Counted from the first letter of the stretch, positions 1 to 6,279 are shown. The stretch: DNA of 8,360 nt from RBG-13-66-14 sp964436465 (GCA_964436465.1 CAYTCV010000082.1:1-8360), one strand, 5' to 3'. Translations and numbers: made by a program. The notes: generated by a model not told the origin, from the letters alone.

Positions 1-33
1 GGGCCCGCCGGTGGTTTCACGGAGTCGGGCGGC

Positions 34-648
34 TCACGCCCGTTCCAAAGACGACAGGAACCGCAGCACCAGGCCGCCCAGGGTGGTCAGCGCGTAGCCC
101 TCGGTGGACCGGGTGACGAGGTTCTGCTGGCGCAGCTTGGCCAGCCTCTTCTTCAGCCGGTTGGGGGTTTCGTCGAGCTCGTGGATTAGCTCGTTGGAGC
201 TGATGCCGACGCGGCTGCCGAGGACCTCGAGGTAGGCCATGGTCCAGCCCCCGGTGCGGGCGCGGCGGTCGATGTCCTCGAGGCGCTTGGAGACGGCCAT
301 CACCAGGCCCATTGTGGGGGGCTTGGGAGTTTTTGGCATCCCGCCGACGTACTGGAAACGGACGCGGAAAACCTGGGCGTCGTCGAGGTTGCAGTCGGGG
401 TTGTGGTTGCGGAAGCGTTCGAAGAAATCGAAGAGTGTGTCGGCGCCGGCGGCCCGGGCGTCGGAGGCGCTCACCCGCCGCAGCCGGACCGACGAAACGT
501 CGAGAACCTTGATTATCCCCAGCTCGGGGTCCTCGTACACCTGTCCTGAGTCGACCTGGGGTTCGTCCCACTGGCGGAAGGCGACGGTTATGCGGCCCGC
601 GCGCACGCCTTCCAGTTCCTTCTCCGCGAAGAGCATAGGGTGGCTCAC
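34..648 (-). CDS. ASCH-domain protein with C-terminal winged helix
   Basis: The N-terminal ~100 residues resemble an ASCH (ASC-1 homology, PUA-like) domain. It opens with MLFAEKELEGVRAGRITVAF and continues with several beta strands and the segment SASDARAAG. ASCH domains are predicted to bind RNA or modified nucleotides. A linker follows (KRLEDIDRRA). The last ~65 residues, from GGWTMAYLEVLG to TTLGGLVLRFL, read as a winged helix: helices, a recognition-helix-like RLKKRLAKLRQQ, and a wing ending STEGYALTT. From memory, ASCH plus C-terminal winged helix is a recurring architecture in bacterial ASCH proteins, especially Actinobacteria. The reading frame is also open to an ATG at 657, but the Shine-Dalgarno-like AGGGGG touches that ATG directly. 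The GTG at 648 lies 9 nt from it and is preferred; an ATG at 636 is a third option. The gene stands alone, divergent from the operon, behind a strong promoter and a palindrome. That fits autoregulation, which is inferred. The molecular target is unknown. Confidence 0.8.
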   Translation of the reverse strand: MSHPMLFAEKELEGVRAGRITVAFRQWDEPQVDSGQVYEDPELGIIKVLDVSSVRLRRVSASDARAAGADTLFDFFERFRNHNPDCNLDDAQVFRVRFQYVGGMPKTPKPPTMGLVMAVSKRLEDIDRRARTGGWTMAYLEVLGSRVGISSNELIHELDETPNRLKKRLAKLRQQNLVTRSTEGYALTTLGGLVLRFLSSLERA

Positions 649-704
649 TGAGGTCATCCCCCTGGTTTGAAGTGAAGTTTTTTGCGATTGATGGGGGTAG
701 AAAA

Positions 705-726
705 AGCGTATACCGCCTCATACGCT
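705..726. promoter_or_regulatory. Operator-like palindrome at the ASCH transcription start
   Basis: AGCGTAT (705-711) and ATACGCT (720-726) form a perfect 7-bp inverted repeat around an 8-bp centre. The repeat abuts the -10 hexamer at 727-732 and covers the predicted transcription start. Because transcription should start inside it, the site is better explained as a DNA-level protein-binding site than as an RNA hairpin. A bound dimer here would block the promoter. The binding protein is unknown; the product of the adjacent gene has a winged helix and is one candidate. Confidence 0.5.
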
Positions 727-755
727 ATTTTACTCGGGTGGGTCGGCGGAGTCAA
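727..755 (-). promoter_or_regulatory. Sigma70-type promoter of the ASCH gene
   Basis: Read on the minus strand, TTGACT (positions 755-750) is followed by an exact 17-bp spacer and then TAAAAT (732-727). Each hexamer matches consensus at five of six bases, and the spacing is optimal. The AT-rich -10 stands out against very GC-rich surroundings. Transcription would begin near 720, giving a 5' leader of about 70 nt before the GTG start at 648. Confidence 0.7.
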
Positions 756-758
756 GGC

Positions 759-785
759 GGGGTGGGGAGGGCGGAGGGGAGCGGG
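759..785 (+). other. G-quadruplex motif upstream of the divergent promoter
   Basis: Five runs of three or four G (759-762, 764-767, 769-771, 776-779 and 783-785) are separated by loops of 1 to 4 nt. This meets the usual G3+N1-7 rule for an intramolecular G-quadruplex on the plus strand. It begins 3 bp upstream of the -35 box of the ASCH promoter. In a high-GC genome such runs also arise by chance, so function is uncertain. The stretch between this motif and the forward promoter (786-877) shows no gene. Confidence 0.45.
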
Positions 786-877
786 TTTCGGCGGATTGTC
801 CGCGAGAGACGCGGTGGTCTTTATTGAGATTGACTCGCGTTTACCGGGAATGGAACGCCGGTCCCCGGGCGGGTCGG

Positions 878-907
878 TTGCCGGGTGCCGGGCGCCCGGT
901 ATATAAT
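878..907 (+). promoter_or_regulatory. Promoter of the five-gene operon, with a palindrome in its spacer
   Basis: A perfect -10 hexamer TATAAT lies at 902-907. TTGCCG (878-883) sits 18 bp upstream as a half-matching -35 box. Transcription would begin near 914, about 35 nt before the TTG start at 949. The spacer contains the perfect 12-bp palindrome CCGGGCGCCCGG (888-899), which could be an operator or a hairpin-forming GC block. The isolated TATAAT in GC-rich DNA is the strongest evidence. Confidence 0.55.
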
Positions 908-948
908 CGTCCTGAAAATCGAAAATCACGACTCCGGAGGGCCCGGTC

Positions 949-1878
949 TTGAAACACAACGCCCCGCTCATTCTCGCCGTCTTCGCGGCTGTATTACTCG
1001 CCGGTTGCGAACCGAGCGAATTCGGCCGGCCGCCGATGCTCACCCTCTACCAGGTCTACACCGACGACGAGACCCCCGTCCTCATGCAGCAAAACCTGCT
1101 CGACGTATGGCTGGGCGACGGCGAGGGCTGGGCGGTCGGCCCGGCCGATGAGGACGAGATGCAGGCCACCGTCCTGTATTACGACGGGGCAGACTGGTCC
1201 ATCGTCGAGGGGCCGGAGGGCGACCTGTCGGCGGTGCTGGGCGATGGAGACGGCGGCTGCGTGGCAGTGGGGCGCGAGGGGCTGATGGTCCGCGGCGACG
1301 GCGCGGCGTGGACGCGGCTGCCCAACCTGACCACCGAGGACCTGGTCGCCGTGGACGGGACGCCGGAGGACTACTGGGCGGTGGGCATGAACGGCGCTGT
1401 CATCCACTATAGAGGTTGGGGCTGGATACTGAAAACGGTCGGGGAGTATAACTTCACCGACGTGGTCGCGACCGCGGCCGGGTTCGCCGCCGTGACGACC
1501 GACGGCGCCTTCGTCATCGGGGACGACGTCGGGACGGAGATTTACGACCCGGGCGTCGGCGGCCCGCTGAACGGAATCGACGACACGGAAGGCGACGCGT
1601 ACCTCGTCACGGGGGTCGGCGGGAGCATACTCCTCGGCGAGGGGGATAATTGGACGGCCCTGGACAGCCCGACGGCGGAGCTTTTGAAGGACGTCGGCGC
1701 CGCTTCATCGGAGCATTTCCTGGCCGCGGGGGCCCGGGGGACGGTCGTCCTCGGCGACGGCGACAGCCTGAGCCTCCTCGACTCCCCCACCGACGAGAAC
1801 CTGAACGCGGTCGAGATGCTCTCGCTCAGCGAGGGGTGGCTCGTCGGCCAGAAGGGCGTCCTGCTCCACTACTATTGA
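949..1878 (+). CDS. Seven-bladed beta-propeller lipoprotein
   Basis: The protein has 309 residues and begins with a lipoprotein signal peptide. The lipobox LLAGC ends at Cys20, so it should be lipid-anchored in the envelope. Seven imperfect repeats of about 38-40 residues fill the rest. Blades start near residues 50, 92, 131, 170, 207, 245 and 285. Most carry an aVG-type strand (WAVG, VAVG, WAVG, LVTG, LAAG, WLVG), then a G-rich turn and a hydrophobic strand. The last blade is short, so the segment LTLYQVYTDDETPVLM before blade 1 probably closes the ring. The pattern resembles the Ycf48/BNR-like propellers that act as scaffolds or assembly factors; no catalytic motif is visible. Start: TTG at 949, with GGAGG at 936-940 placed 8 nt upstream. 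The stop codon is 6 nt before the GlgC-like gene, and its TGAGG probably serves that gene's ribosome binding. The partner is unknown. Confidence 0.8.
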   Translation: MKHNAPLILAVFAAVLLAGCEPSEFGRPPMLTLYQVYTDDETPVLMQQNLLDVWLGDGEGWAVGPADEDEMQATVLYYDGADWSIVEGPEGDLSAVLGDGDGGCVAVGREGLMVRGDGAAWTRLPNLTTEDLVAVDGTPEDYWAVGMNGAVIHYRGWGWILKTVGEYNFTDVVATAAGFAAVTTDGAFVIGDDVGTEIYDPGVGGPLNGIDDTEGDAYLVTGVGGSILLGEGDNWTALDSPTAELLKDVGAASSEHFLAAGARGTVVLGDGDSLSLLDSPTDENLNAVEMLSLSEGWLVGQKGVLLHYY

Positions 1879-1884
1879 GGTCAC

Positions 1885-3153
1885 GTGGGCATTCCCGGCG
1901 ACGAACGGGTAAAGGTGATGGTCCTCGCCGGGGGCAAAGGCGAGGGTCTGTCCGTTCTGGCCACGCATCGGGCGGTCTCGTCCATGCCCTTCGGCGGACG
2001 GTACCGCCTCGTCGACTTCCCCCTGTCCAACTGCGTCAACTCCGGTCTCTACGACATCGGCATCCTGGCCCAGTACAACCCCATCAGCCTGATGGACCAC
2101 CTGGGCACGGGGCAGGCGTGGGACCTGGACCGCAAGCGTACCGGAGTATCGCTGCTTCAGCCTATTCAGACCGATGCAGGCTCGTCCTGGTACCGGGGCA
2201 CCGCCGACGCGCTGCGACAGAACCGCCGCGAGTTCGAGGGGTACGACTTCGTGCTGGTCCTGCCCGGGGACCTGGTGTTCAAGATGGATTTCCGGGGCCT
2301 CATCCGGCAGCATCACCGCCTCCGGTCCGCCGTGACCGTCGCCACCGCTCCGGCGAACTTCGAGGACCTGAGCCGCTTCGGAAACGTGGAGGTCGCCGAC
2401 GACGACCGCATCACGGCCTTTCTGGAGAAACCGGACCGGCCCGCGGGAACCCTGGCGAGCATGGCCATCTACCTCTTCGACGCGGCCTACCTCACCCACA
2501 AGCTGGACCCGCTCCGGAAGGGCCAGTACGACCTGGTGCGGGACGTGGTAGTGCCCGCCGTGGCCGAGGGGGTGGTCCACCAGTTCCCCTTCAACGGCTA
2601 CTGGGAGGACGTGGGGGAGCTGACGCCGTACTACCAGGCCAACATGGAGCTTCTGCGGGACGCCCCGCGCCTGGAGATGGTGGACCCCTCCTGGCCCATC
2701 ATGACGCCCACCGACGAGATGCCGCCGGCCAAGTTCGGCCCCACAAGCCACGCCGTCCGCAGCCTGGTGGCCAACGGCTCCATCGTCAACGGCAAGGTCA
2801 TCAACTCGATTCTGTCCCGCGGAGTGTACGTGGAGGAGGGGGCCCTGGTGCGGGACTCCATTCTCTTCGGCGACACGGTGGTGCACCGGGGTGCGCTGGT
2901 GGACCGGGTGGTCATGGACCGCTTCTGCGACGTGGGTGAGAAGGCCAGGGTCGGTGTCGGCGAGGTGTCCGACGGGAACGAGCGTTTCGGCGGGCTTTTC
3001 TCCGGCGGCGTCACGGTCGTCGGCCGCGGCGTGGCGCTGCCCGCCGGGATAAAAGTGGGGCGGCACGTCTGCATCGCGCCGGACACGCCGGGCGAATTAT
3101 TTGGAAAAAGCGTCCCCGCGGGCGCGGCGGCGGGGGAGTTCGACGTCGTGTAG
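1885..3153 (+). CDS. glgC: GlgC-family glucose-1-phosphate adenylyltransferase homologue
   Basis: The family makes ADP-glucose from ATP and glucose-1-phosphate for glycogen synthesis in the cytoplasm. At 422 residues this is normal GlgC length. Family landmarks, in order: AGGKGEGLSVL (15-25), PFGGRYRLVDFPLSNCVNSG (35-54), WYRGTADAL (102-110), LPGD (126-129), RFGNVEV (164-170), FLEKP (179-183), and GYWEDVGELTPYYQAN (238-253). A C-terminal left-handed beta-helix domain follows, from about 290. The metal-site Asp residues (D129, D242), the glucose-phosphate Lys (K182) and Y103 are kept. Two residues that in other GlgC proteins grip the ATP phosphates are not: E. coli R32 aligns with G21, and K42 with V31. 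E. coli K39, an activator contact, aligns with H28. The protein may therefore be a regulatory or altered-specificity homologue, so the symbol marks family membership only. It starts at GTG, with GAGG 4 nt upstream overlapping the preceding stop, which suggests translational coupling. Confidence 0.88.
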   Translation: MGIPGDERVKVMVLAGGKGEGLSVLATHRAVSSMPFGGRYRLVDFPLSNCVNSGLYDIGILAQYNPISLMDHLGTGQAWDLDRKRTGVSLLQPIQTDAGSSWYRGTADALRQNRREFEGYDFVLVLPGDLVFKMDFRGLIRQHHRLRSAVTVATAPANFEDLSRFGNVEVADDDRITAFLEKPDRPAGTLASMAIYLFDAAYLTHKLDPLRKGQYDLVRDVVVPAVAEGVVHQFPFNGYWEDVGELTPYYQANMELLRDAPRLEMVDPSWPIMTPTDEMPPAKFGPTSHAVRSLVANGSIVNGKVINSILSRGVYVEEGALVRDSILFGDTVVHRGALVDRVVMDRFCDVGEKARVGVGEVSDGNERFGGLFSGGVTVVGRGVALPAGIKVGRHVCIAPDTPGELFGKSVPAGAAAGEFDVV

Positions 3154-3201
3154 GGCCGCAACAGGTTGCGTTACCACATATCGGCGGGATGGTTCTTCGG
3201 A

Positions 3202-3960
3202 ATGTCAAGAAGCGCCGCCATCGCGATTCTGGTTCTCACCGGAGCAGTCCTCTCCGCACCGATACCCCCTATACCGAAATTAAACCCCGATGACGGAGTA
3301 TTGTTCGACCGCTTGCCCGAGGATGCCCGCGAGAGGGCCCGGTCGTTCGTGACCGGGTTCCTGGACGACTACCTGGAGGATTACGCGCTGGGGGACGCCG
3401 AGCTGATGTACGGTTACGGCTACGGCTTGGACCCGATAGCCCTGGCGTTTATATTCACGCCTTATTACGATTCGATAAGCTGGGCATACTACTATGAATT
3501 GAACTCTCTTTATGGCAATGCCACATCTTTTGCCATAGATAACATCCGCAATCTGGGACCTGAAGCCCCTTTAATTAATGCATTATCTTACCTAAGGGAT
3601 GAAGTATATCGAAATAAAATGGCCATAGTCGCCTTTGTGGATGACGAACCCGTAGTATTACAATGCTCGACCATTACAAACCAATTCACTATCAGTGTTA
3701 AAAGCCGACCGGGATTAAATTGGTTAGGGTACTTCACCGGTCCTCAAAGCATAATGTATTCAGGAGATGATGATGAAATAATAATTCACTATTCACTAGA
3801 AAGCCTTTATGAGAATACTGAAGAGGGGGGGTATTTGAGAAGTGGTGGCGTTAATTACGAGCTTGATAATTACGACGAATTCAGAAAACCTCGTTATTTT
3901 CGAAAGTTGGGCGTGAGGAATTATCTCGACGACCCGGTCAGCAACCCCGGCAACCCTTGA
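3202..3960 (+). CDS. Secreted protein of unknown function, Tyr/Asp-rich
   Basis: I do not recognise this family. From the ATG at 3202 the product has 252 residues. It opens with a Sec signal peptide (MSRSAAIAILVLTGAVLSA), probably cleaved before the Pro-rich PIPPIPK. There is no lipobox, so it should be released into the periplasm or outside. The mature part is acidic and rich in Tyr and Asp (LDDYLEDYALGDAELMYGYG, then TPYYDSISWAYYYEL), with one Cys near residue 155. No transmembrane segment follows the signal peptide. The frame is also open upstream to a TTG at 3166; neither start has a convincing ribosome binding site, and the ATG gives the more compact signal peptide. The first ~240 bases are about 65% G+C, then composition drops to about 39% for most of the remaining gene, unlike every neighbour. 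The stop lies 5 nt before the next gene. Expression as part of the operon is likely. Confidence 0.75.
   Translation: MSRSAAIAILVLTGAVLSAPIPPIPKLNPDDGVLFDRLPEDARERARSFVTGFLDDYLEDYALGDAELMYGYGYGLDPIALAFIFTPYYDSISWAYYYELNSLYGNATSFAIDNIRNLGPEAPLINALSYLRDEVYRNKMAIVAFVDDEPVVLQCSTITNQFTISVKSRPGLNWLGYFTGPQSIMYSGDDDEIIIHYSLESLYENTEEGGYLRSGGVNYELDNYDEFRKPRYFRKLGVRNYLDDPVSNPGNP
3441..3915. other. Low-GC block inside the secreted unknown gene
   Basis: Hand count over 3481-3840 gives 142 G+C in 360 bases (39%). Lines just upstream (3301-3420) give 63-68%, and one line of the next gene (4201-4260) gives 75%. The block uses A/T-ending codons such as AAT, TTA and ATA that neighbours avoid, yet the reading frame stays open throughout. 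It also contains a run of seven G (3825-3831). The edges are gradual to within a few tens of bases. Acquired sequence or relaxed constraint could both explain it. Confidence 0.75.
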
Positions 3961-3965
3961 AGTAA

Positions 3966-4718
3966 ATGAGATTAAAAGTATCCCTGTTGTTGCTACTCCT
4001 CTCGACGGCGGCTTCGGCCGACGTGCAGCTTTTAGTCGCCGGGGCCGATGAAGAACAGATTTCCGCATTGACCGAGGCGTGGTCCGACGCGGAGACCCTC
4101 CCCGCGAGCGTACACTGGGACGCGCCCTATCCCGAGCTTTTACCCCTCCTGGCCGGAGATGTCCCGACGCTCATCATCGCCATCGAAGCGGGACCCACCG
4201 GTCTGGCGGTGTCGGGCAGGCTCCTCGGGCGGGGCGGTTACGATGAGGGCCTGGGCACCGTCCACATCGCCGAGTCGCGGTCCAGCCTCCTGGAAGCCGT
4301 GCGCCAGTTCCTCGCCCGGACCGGCGCGGGAGAGGGCTCCACGTCCGTTTCCACCCCCGGCGAGGCCCCCACCCCCGGGGTGGTCGAAATCGCCGGGAAG
4401 CTGGAGAAAATATCCGGCTGGGGTACCGCCCCGGCGGGGGGAGTCGCCGACGACCAGTCCCGCCGACGTTCCCGTCAGCGGGCCTACGAAGCGGCGGAGA
4501 CCGATTTCTTCGACCGGCTCGAGGATGCCCTCTACCCGAAGGCCCTCCTGGACGCCGATTCCTACCGGCAGGTGGTCGCGCTGGTCCGCGGCTACCTCTT
4601 CGTTTCCCGCCAGGAGCGGCGCACCGGCGACGAAACCTACGGAATAGAGCTGCGCCTGACCCCCGAGGGGATTCGCCTTCTGGCGGGCCTCCTCTTCACC
4701 CGCCTCGGCGCCCCCTGA
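3966..4718 (+). CDS. Exported LPP20-like protein
   Basis: The product has 250 residues. A Sec signal peptide (residues 1-18, MRLKVSLLLLLLSTAASA) targets it to the periplasm or outer membrane; no lipobox Cys is present. Residues 19-118 form an alpha/beta-looking domain I cannot name (strands QLLVAGA and TLIIAIEAG). A Gly/Pro/Thr-rich linker covers about 120-137. Residues 138-245 follow the LPP20/FlgP-like pattern: VVEIAGKLEKISGWG, then an Arg-rich RRRSRQRAYEAAETDFFDRL helix, a VVALVRGYLFVSRQE strand, and the closing strand ETYGIELRLTPEG. LPP20-family proteins are surface or outer-membrane-associated, some linked to motility, but here only the fold pattern supports the call. The ATG at 3966 is 5 nt after the preceding stop and lacks a clear ribosome binding site, so coupling is likely. 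The stop is 2 nt from rarA. Confidence 0.7.
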   Translation: MRLKVSLLLLLLSTAASADVQLLVAGADEEQISALTEAWSDAETLPASVHWDAPYPELLPLLAGDVPTLIIAIEAGPTGLAVSGRLLGRGGYDEGLGTVHIAESRSSLLEAVRQFLARTGAGEGSTSVSTPGEAPTPGVVEIAGKLEKISGWGTAPAGGVADDQSRRRSRQRAYEAAETDFFDRLEDALYPKALLDADSYRQVVALVRGYLFVSRQERRTGDETYGIELRLTPEGIRLLAGLLFTRLGAP

Positions 4719-4720
4719 CC

Positions 4721-6112
4721 GTGGAAGAGCTCTTCGACAGCCTTCCCGGCCCCGACGAGCCGCTGGCCTACCGGATGCGGCCGGTGACGCTCGCCGAGGT
4801 CGTGGGCCAGGACGCCCTCATCGGCCCCGGCACGCCGCTGCGCACGGCGGTGGAGCGGGGCCGTTTGCCGAGCCTGATTCTGTACGGCCCGCCGGGGTCG
4901 GGGAAGACGACCATCGCCCTGGCGGCGGCGGCCCAGGTCGGCGGCCGCGTGGCCCGTCTAAACGCCGTCACGGCCAAGGTGGACGACGTGCGCCGCGTGG
5001 TGGCCGAGGCGAAGCGCGCCCGGCAGGCCCGCCTGTCCAAGCCCGTCGTCCTGTTCATCGACGAAATCCACCGCTTCAACCGCGCCCAGCAGGACGCCCT
5101 GTTGCCCGCAGTGGAGGCCGGCGTGGTGACCTTCATCGGCGCCACCGTCCACAACCCCTACACCAGTGTCATCGGCGCCCTCCTCTCCCGCTCGATGGTC
5201 CTTGAGCTCGAGCCGCTGGAGCCGGGGGACATTCGGGCGCTCCTGGAGCGGGCCCTCGCCGACTCCGAGCGGGGTCTGGGCGGGATGGACATTTCCGCCG
5301 ACGACGGTTTTCTGGACCGGCTGGCCGGCTACGCCGGGGGCGACGCCCGCCGGGCGCTGGCCGCCCTGGAGCTGGCCGCCGTGACCGCCACGGCCGACGG
5401 GAACGGACGGATTGAACTGAGCGTAGAGGAGGCGGAGCGCGTCGCCGGTGAGCAGAGTCCGCTCCACGACCGCGCCGGCGATTACCACTACGACCGCGTC
5501 TCGGCTTTCATCAAGAGCATGCGGGGCGGGGACCCCGACGCCGCGGTGTACTGGATGATTCTGGCCCTGGAGGGCGGCGAGGACCCGCGCTTCATCGCCC
5601 GCCGCATAGTCATCTGCGCCTCGGAGGACGTGGGAAACGCCGACCCGCGGGCGCTCGTCGTGGCGGTGGCCGCGGCCCAGGCCCTGGAGCTCATCGGTAT
5701 GCCCGAGGCGGCCTACAACCTCGTCCACGCGGCCGTTTACGTCGCCTGCGCCCCCAAGTCCAACGCCTGCGGCACGGCGCTGACCCTCGCCCGGGAGTAC
5801 GTCAGGGAGCGGCCGGCCATCCCCGTCCCCGGACACCTGCGCGGCACGGGCTACCGCGGGGCGGACAAGCTGGGCCGGGGCGAAGGCTACGTCTACCCCC
5901 ACGACCACCCCGGCGGCTTCGTCCGCCAGGAGTACCTGGGGGCGCAGCACCCGCGGTTTTACTTCCCCAAAGAGTTCGGCGACGAGGGGGAGCTCGCGCG
6001 CCGGCTGGCGGAACGCTGGCCGGAAAGAAATTTCCTGAAAAACGAGGCCGACCGGCCGCTGGAAGGCGAGTCGGATGGGCCGGATGACAAGCCCGCAGCG
6101 GAAAGCGAATAG
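4721..6112 (+). CDS. rarA: Replication-associated recombination protein A (RarA/MgsA), AAA+ ATPase
   Basis: RarA is a cytoplasmic clamp-loader-related AAA+ ATPase. It acts at stalled replication forks and interacts with SSB and DNA ends. At 463 residues this is normal RarA length plus a short acidic tail. The N-terminus has the family start (LAYRMRPVTLAEVVGQ). Walker A is GPPGSGKTT (56-64), Walker B LFIDEIHRF (111-119), sensor 1 IGATVHNP (139-146), the arginine-finger region ALLSRS (153-158), and sensor 2 GGDARRAL (206-213). The C-terminal MgsA/tetramerisation region is clear: SAFIKSMRGGDPDAAVYW, RRIVICASEDVGNADP, AYNLVHAAVYVACAPKSN, and HLRGTGYRGADKLGRGEGY. The last ~20 residues are acidic and low-complexity. 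The GTG start follows the previous stop by 2 nt, with no upstream Shine-Dalgarno sequence visible, so translation probably depends on reinitiation from the upstream gene. It is the last gene of the operon. Confidence 0.95.
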   Translation: MEELFDSLPGPDEPLAYRMRPVTLAEVVGQDALIGPGTPLRTAVERGRLPSLILYGPPGSGKTTIALAAAAQVGGRVARLNAVTAKVDDVRRVVAEAKRARQARLSKPVVLFIDEIHRFNRAQQDALLPAVEAGVVTFIGATVHNPYTSVIGALLSRSMVLELEPLEPGDIRALLERALADSERGLGGMDISADDGFLDRLAGYAGGDARRALAALELAAVTATADGNGRIELSVEEAERVAGEQSPLHDRAGDYHYDRVSAFIKSMRGGDPDAAVYWMILALEGGEDPRFIARRIVICASEDVGNADPRALVVAVAAAQALELIGMPEAAYNLVHAAVYVACAPKSNACGTALTLAREYVRERPAIPVPGHLRGTGYRGADKLGRGEGYVYPHDHPGGFVRQEYLGAQHPRFYFPKEFGDEGELARRLAERWPERNFLKNEADRPLEGESDGPDDKPAAESE

Positions 6113-6123
6113 CCAGAATTTCC

Positions 6124-6152
6124 TTGACTTCTCCCCCGGATTTTATTACTCT
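6124..6152 (+). promoter_or_regulatory. Candidate promoter for the lipoprotein cluster
   Basis: TTGACT (6124-6129), identical to the -35 of the ASCH promoter, lies 12 nt after the rarA stop. A 17-bp spacer leads to TACTCT (6147-6152), a poor -10; TATTAC at 6144-6149 fits better by sequence but is too close. The region is markedly more AT-rich than its surroundings. Transcription from about 6159 would leave a leader of about 120 nt. Confidence 0.4.
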
Positions 6153-6215
6153 ACTCTAACGAAGTGTCTGGGAAAAACTGCTGGCGTGCGGGCTTCTCAT
6201 TCCGAGGAAGCTTCG

Positions 6216-6255
6216 TGCCGGCTTAGTTTTAAGAACGTCCGGCAAATTTCCGGAC
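6216..6255 (+). promoter_or_regulatory. Leader with two mutually exclusive hairpins
   Basis: TGCCGG (6216-6221) can pair with CCGGCA (6239-6244) over a 17-nt loop. GTCCGG (6237-6242) can pair with CCGGAC (6250-6255) over a 7-nt loop. The two stems share 6239-6242, so only one can form. The second ends 14 nt before the AGGAGG ribosome binding site (6270-6275). There is no T-tract, so it is not an intrinsic terminator. This could be a regulatory leader, or chance in GC-rich DNA; no known riboswitch class is recognised. Confidence 0.3.
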
Positions 6256-6279
6256 AAGTAGATAAACCGAGGAGGATAC

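Noticed and set aside
1..33. Possible terminator after the ASCH gene
   Set aside because: Only a 5-bp GC stem with a long loop and no T-tract is visible, and the sequence stops at the window edge.
830..835. TTGACT as a second forward -35 box
   Set aside because: No acceptable -10 hexamer occurs 16 to 18 bp downstream, and the promoter at 878-907 is better placed.
1650..2939. Plus-strand open frame of about 430 codons overlapping the GlgC-like gene
   Set aside because: The product is Arg/Gly/Pro low-complexity sequence, typical of an off-frame reading. It overlaps a gene with many conserved motifs.
1705..3066. Long minus-strand open frame (about 450 codons) opposite the propeller and GlgC-like genes
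   Set aside because: Its protein is His/Val/Gly-rich with no recognisable domain. It lies exactly opposite clear homologues and is the usual antisense shadow of high-GC coding DNA.
5135..5160. Unusual sensor-1 sequence ATVHN in RarA, where ATTEN is common
   Set aside because: Other RarA proteins also vary at these two positions. All ATPase motifs are otherwise intact, so inactivation is not supported.
4958..5950. Long minus-strand open frame opposite rarA
   Set aside because: It is an antisense shadow. The RarA motifs on the plus strand are unambiguous.
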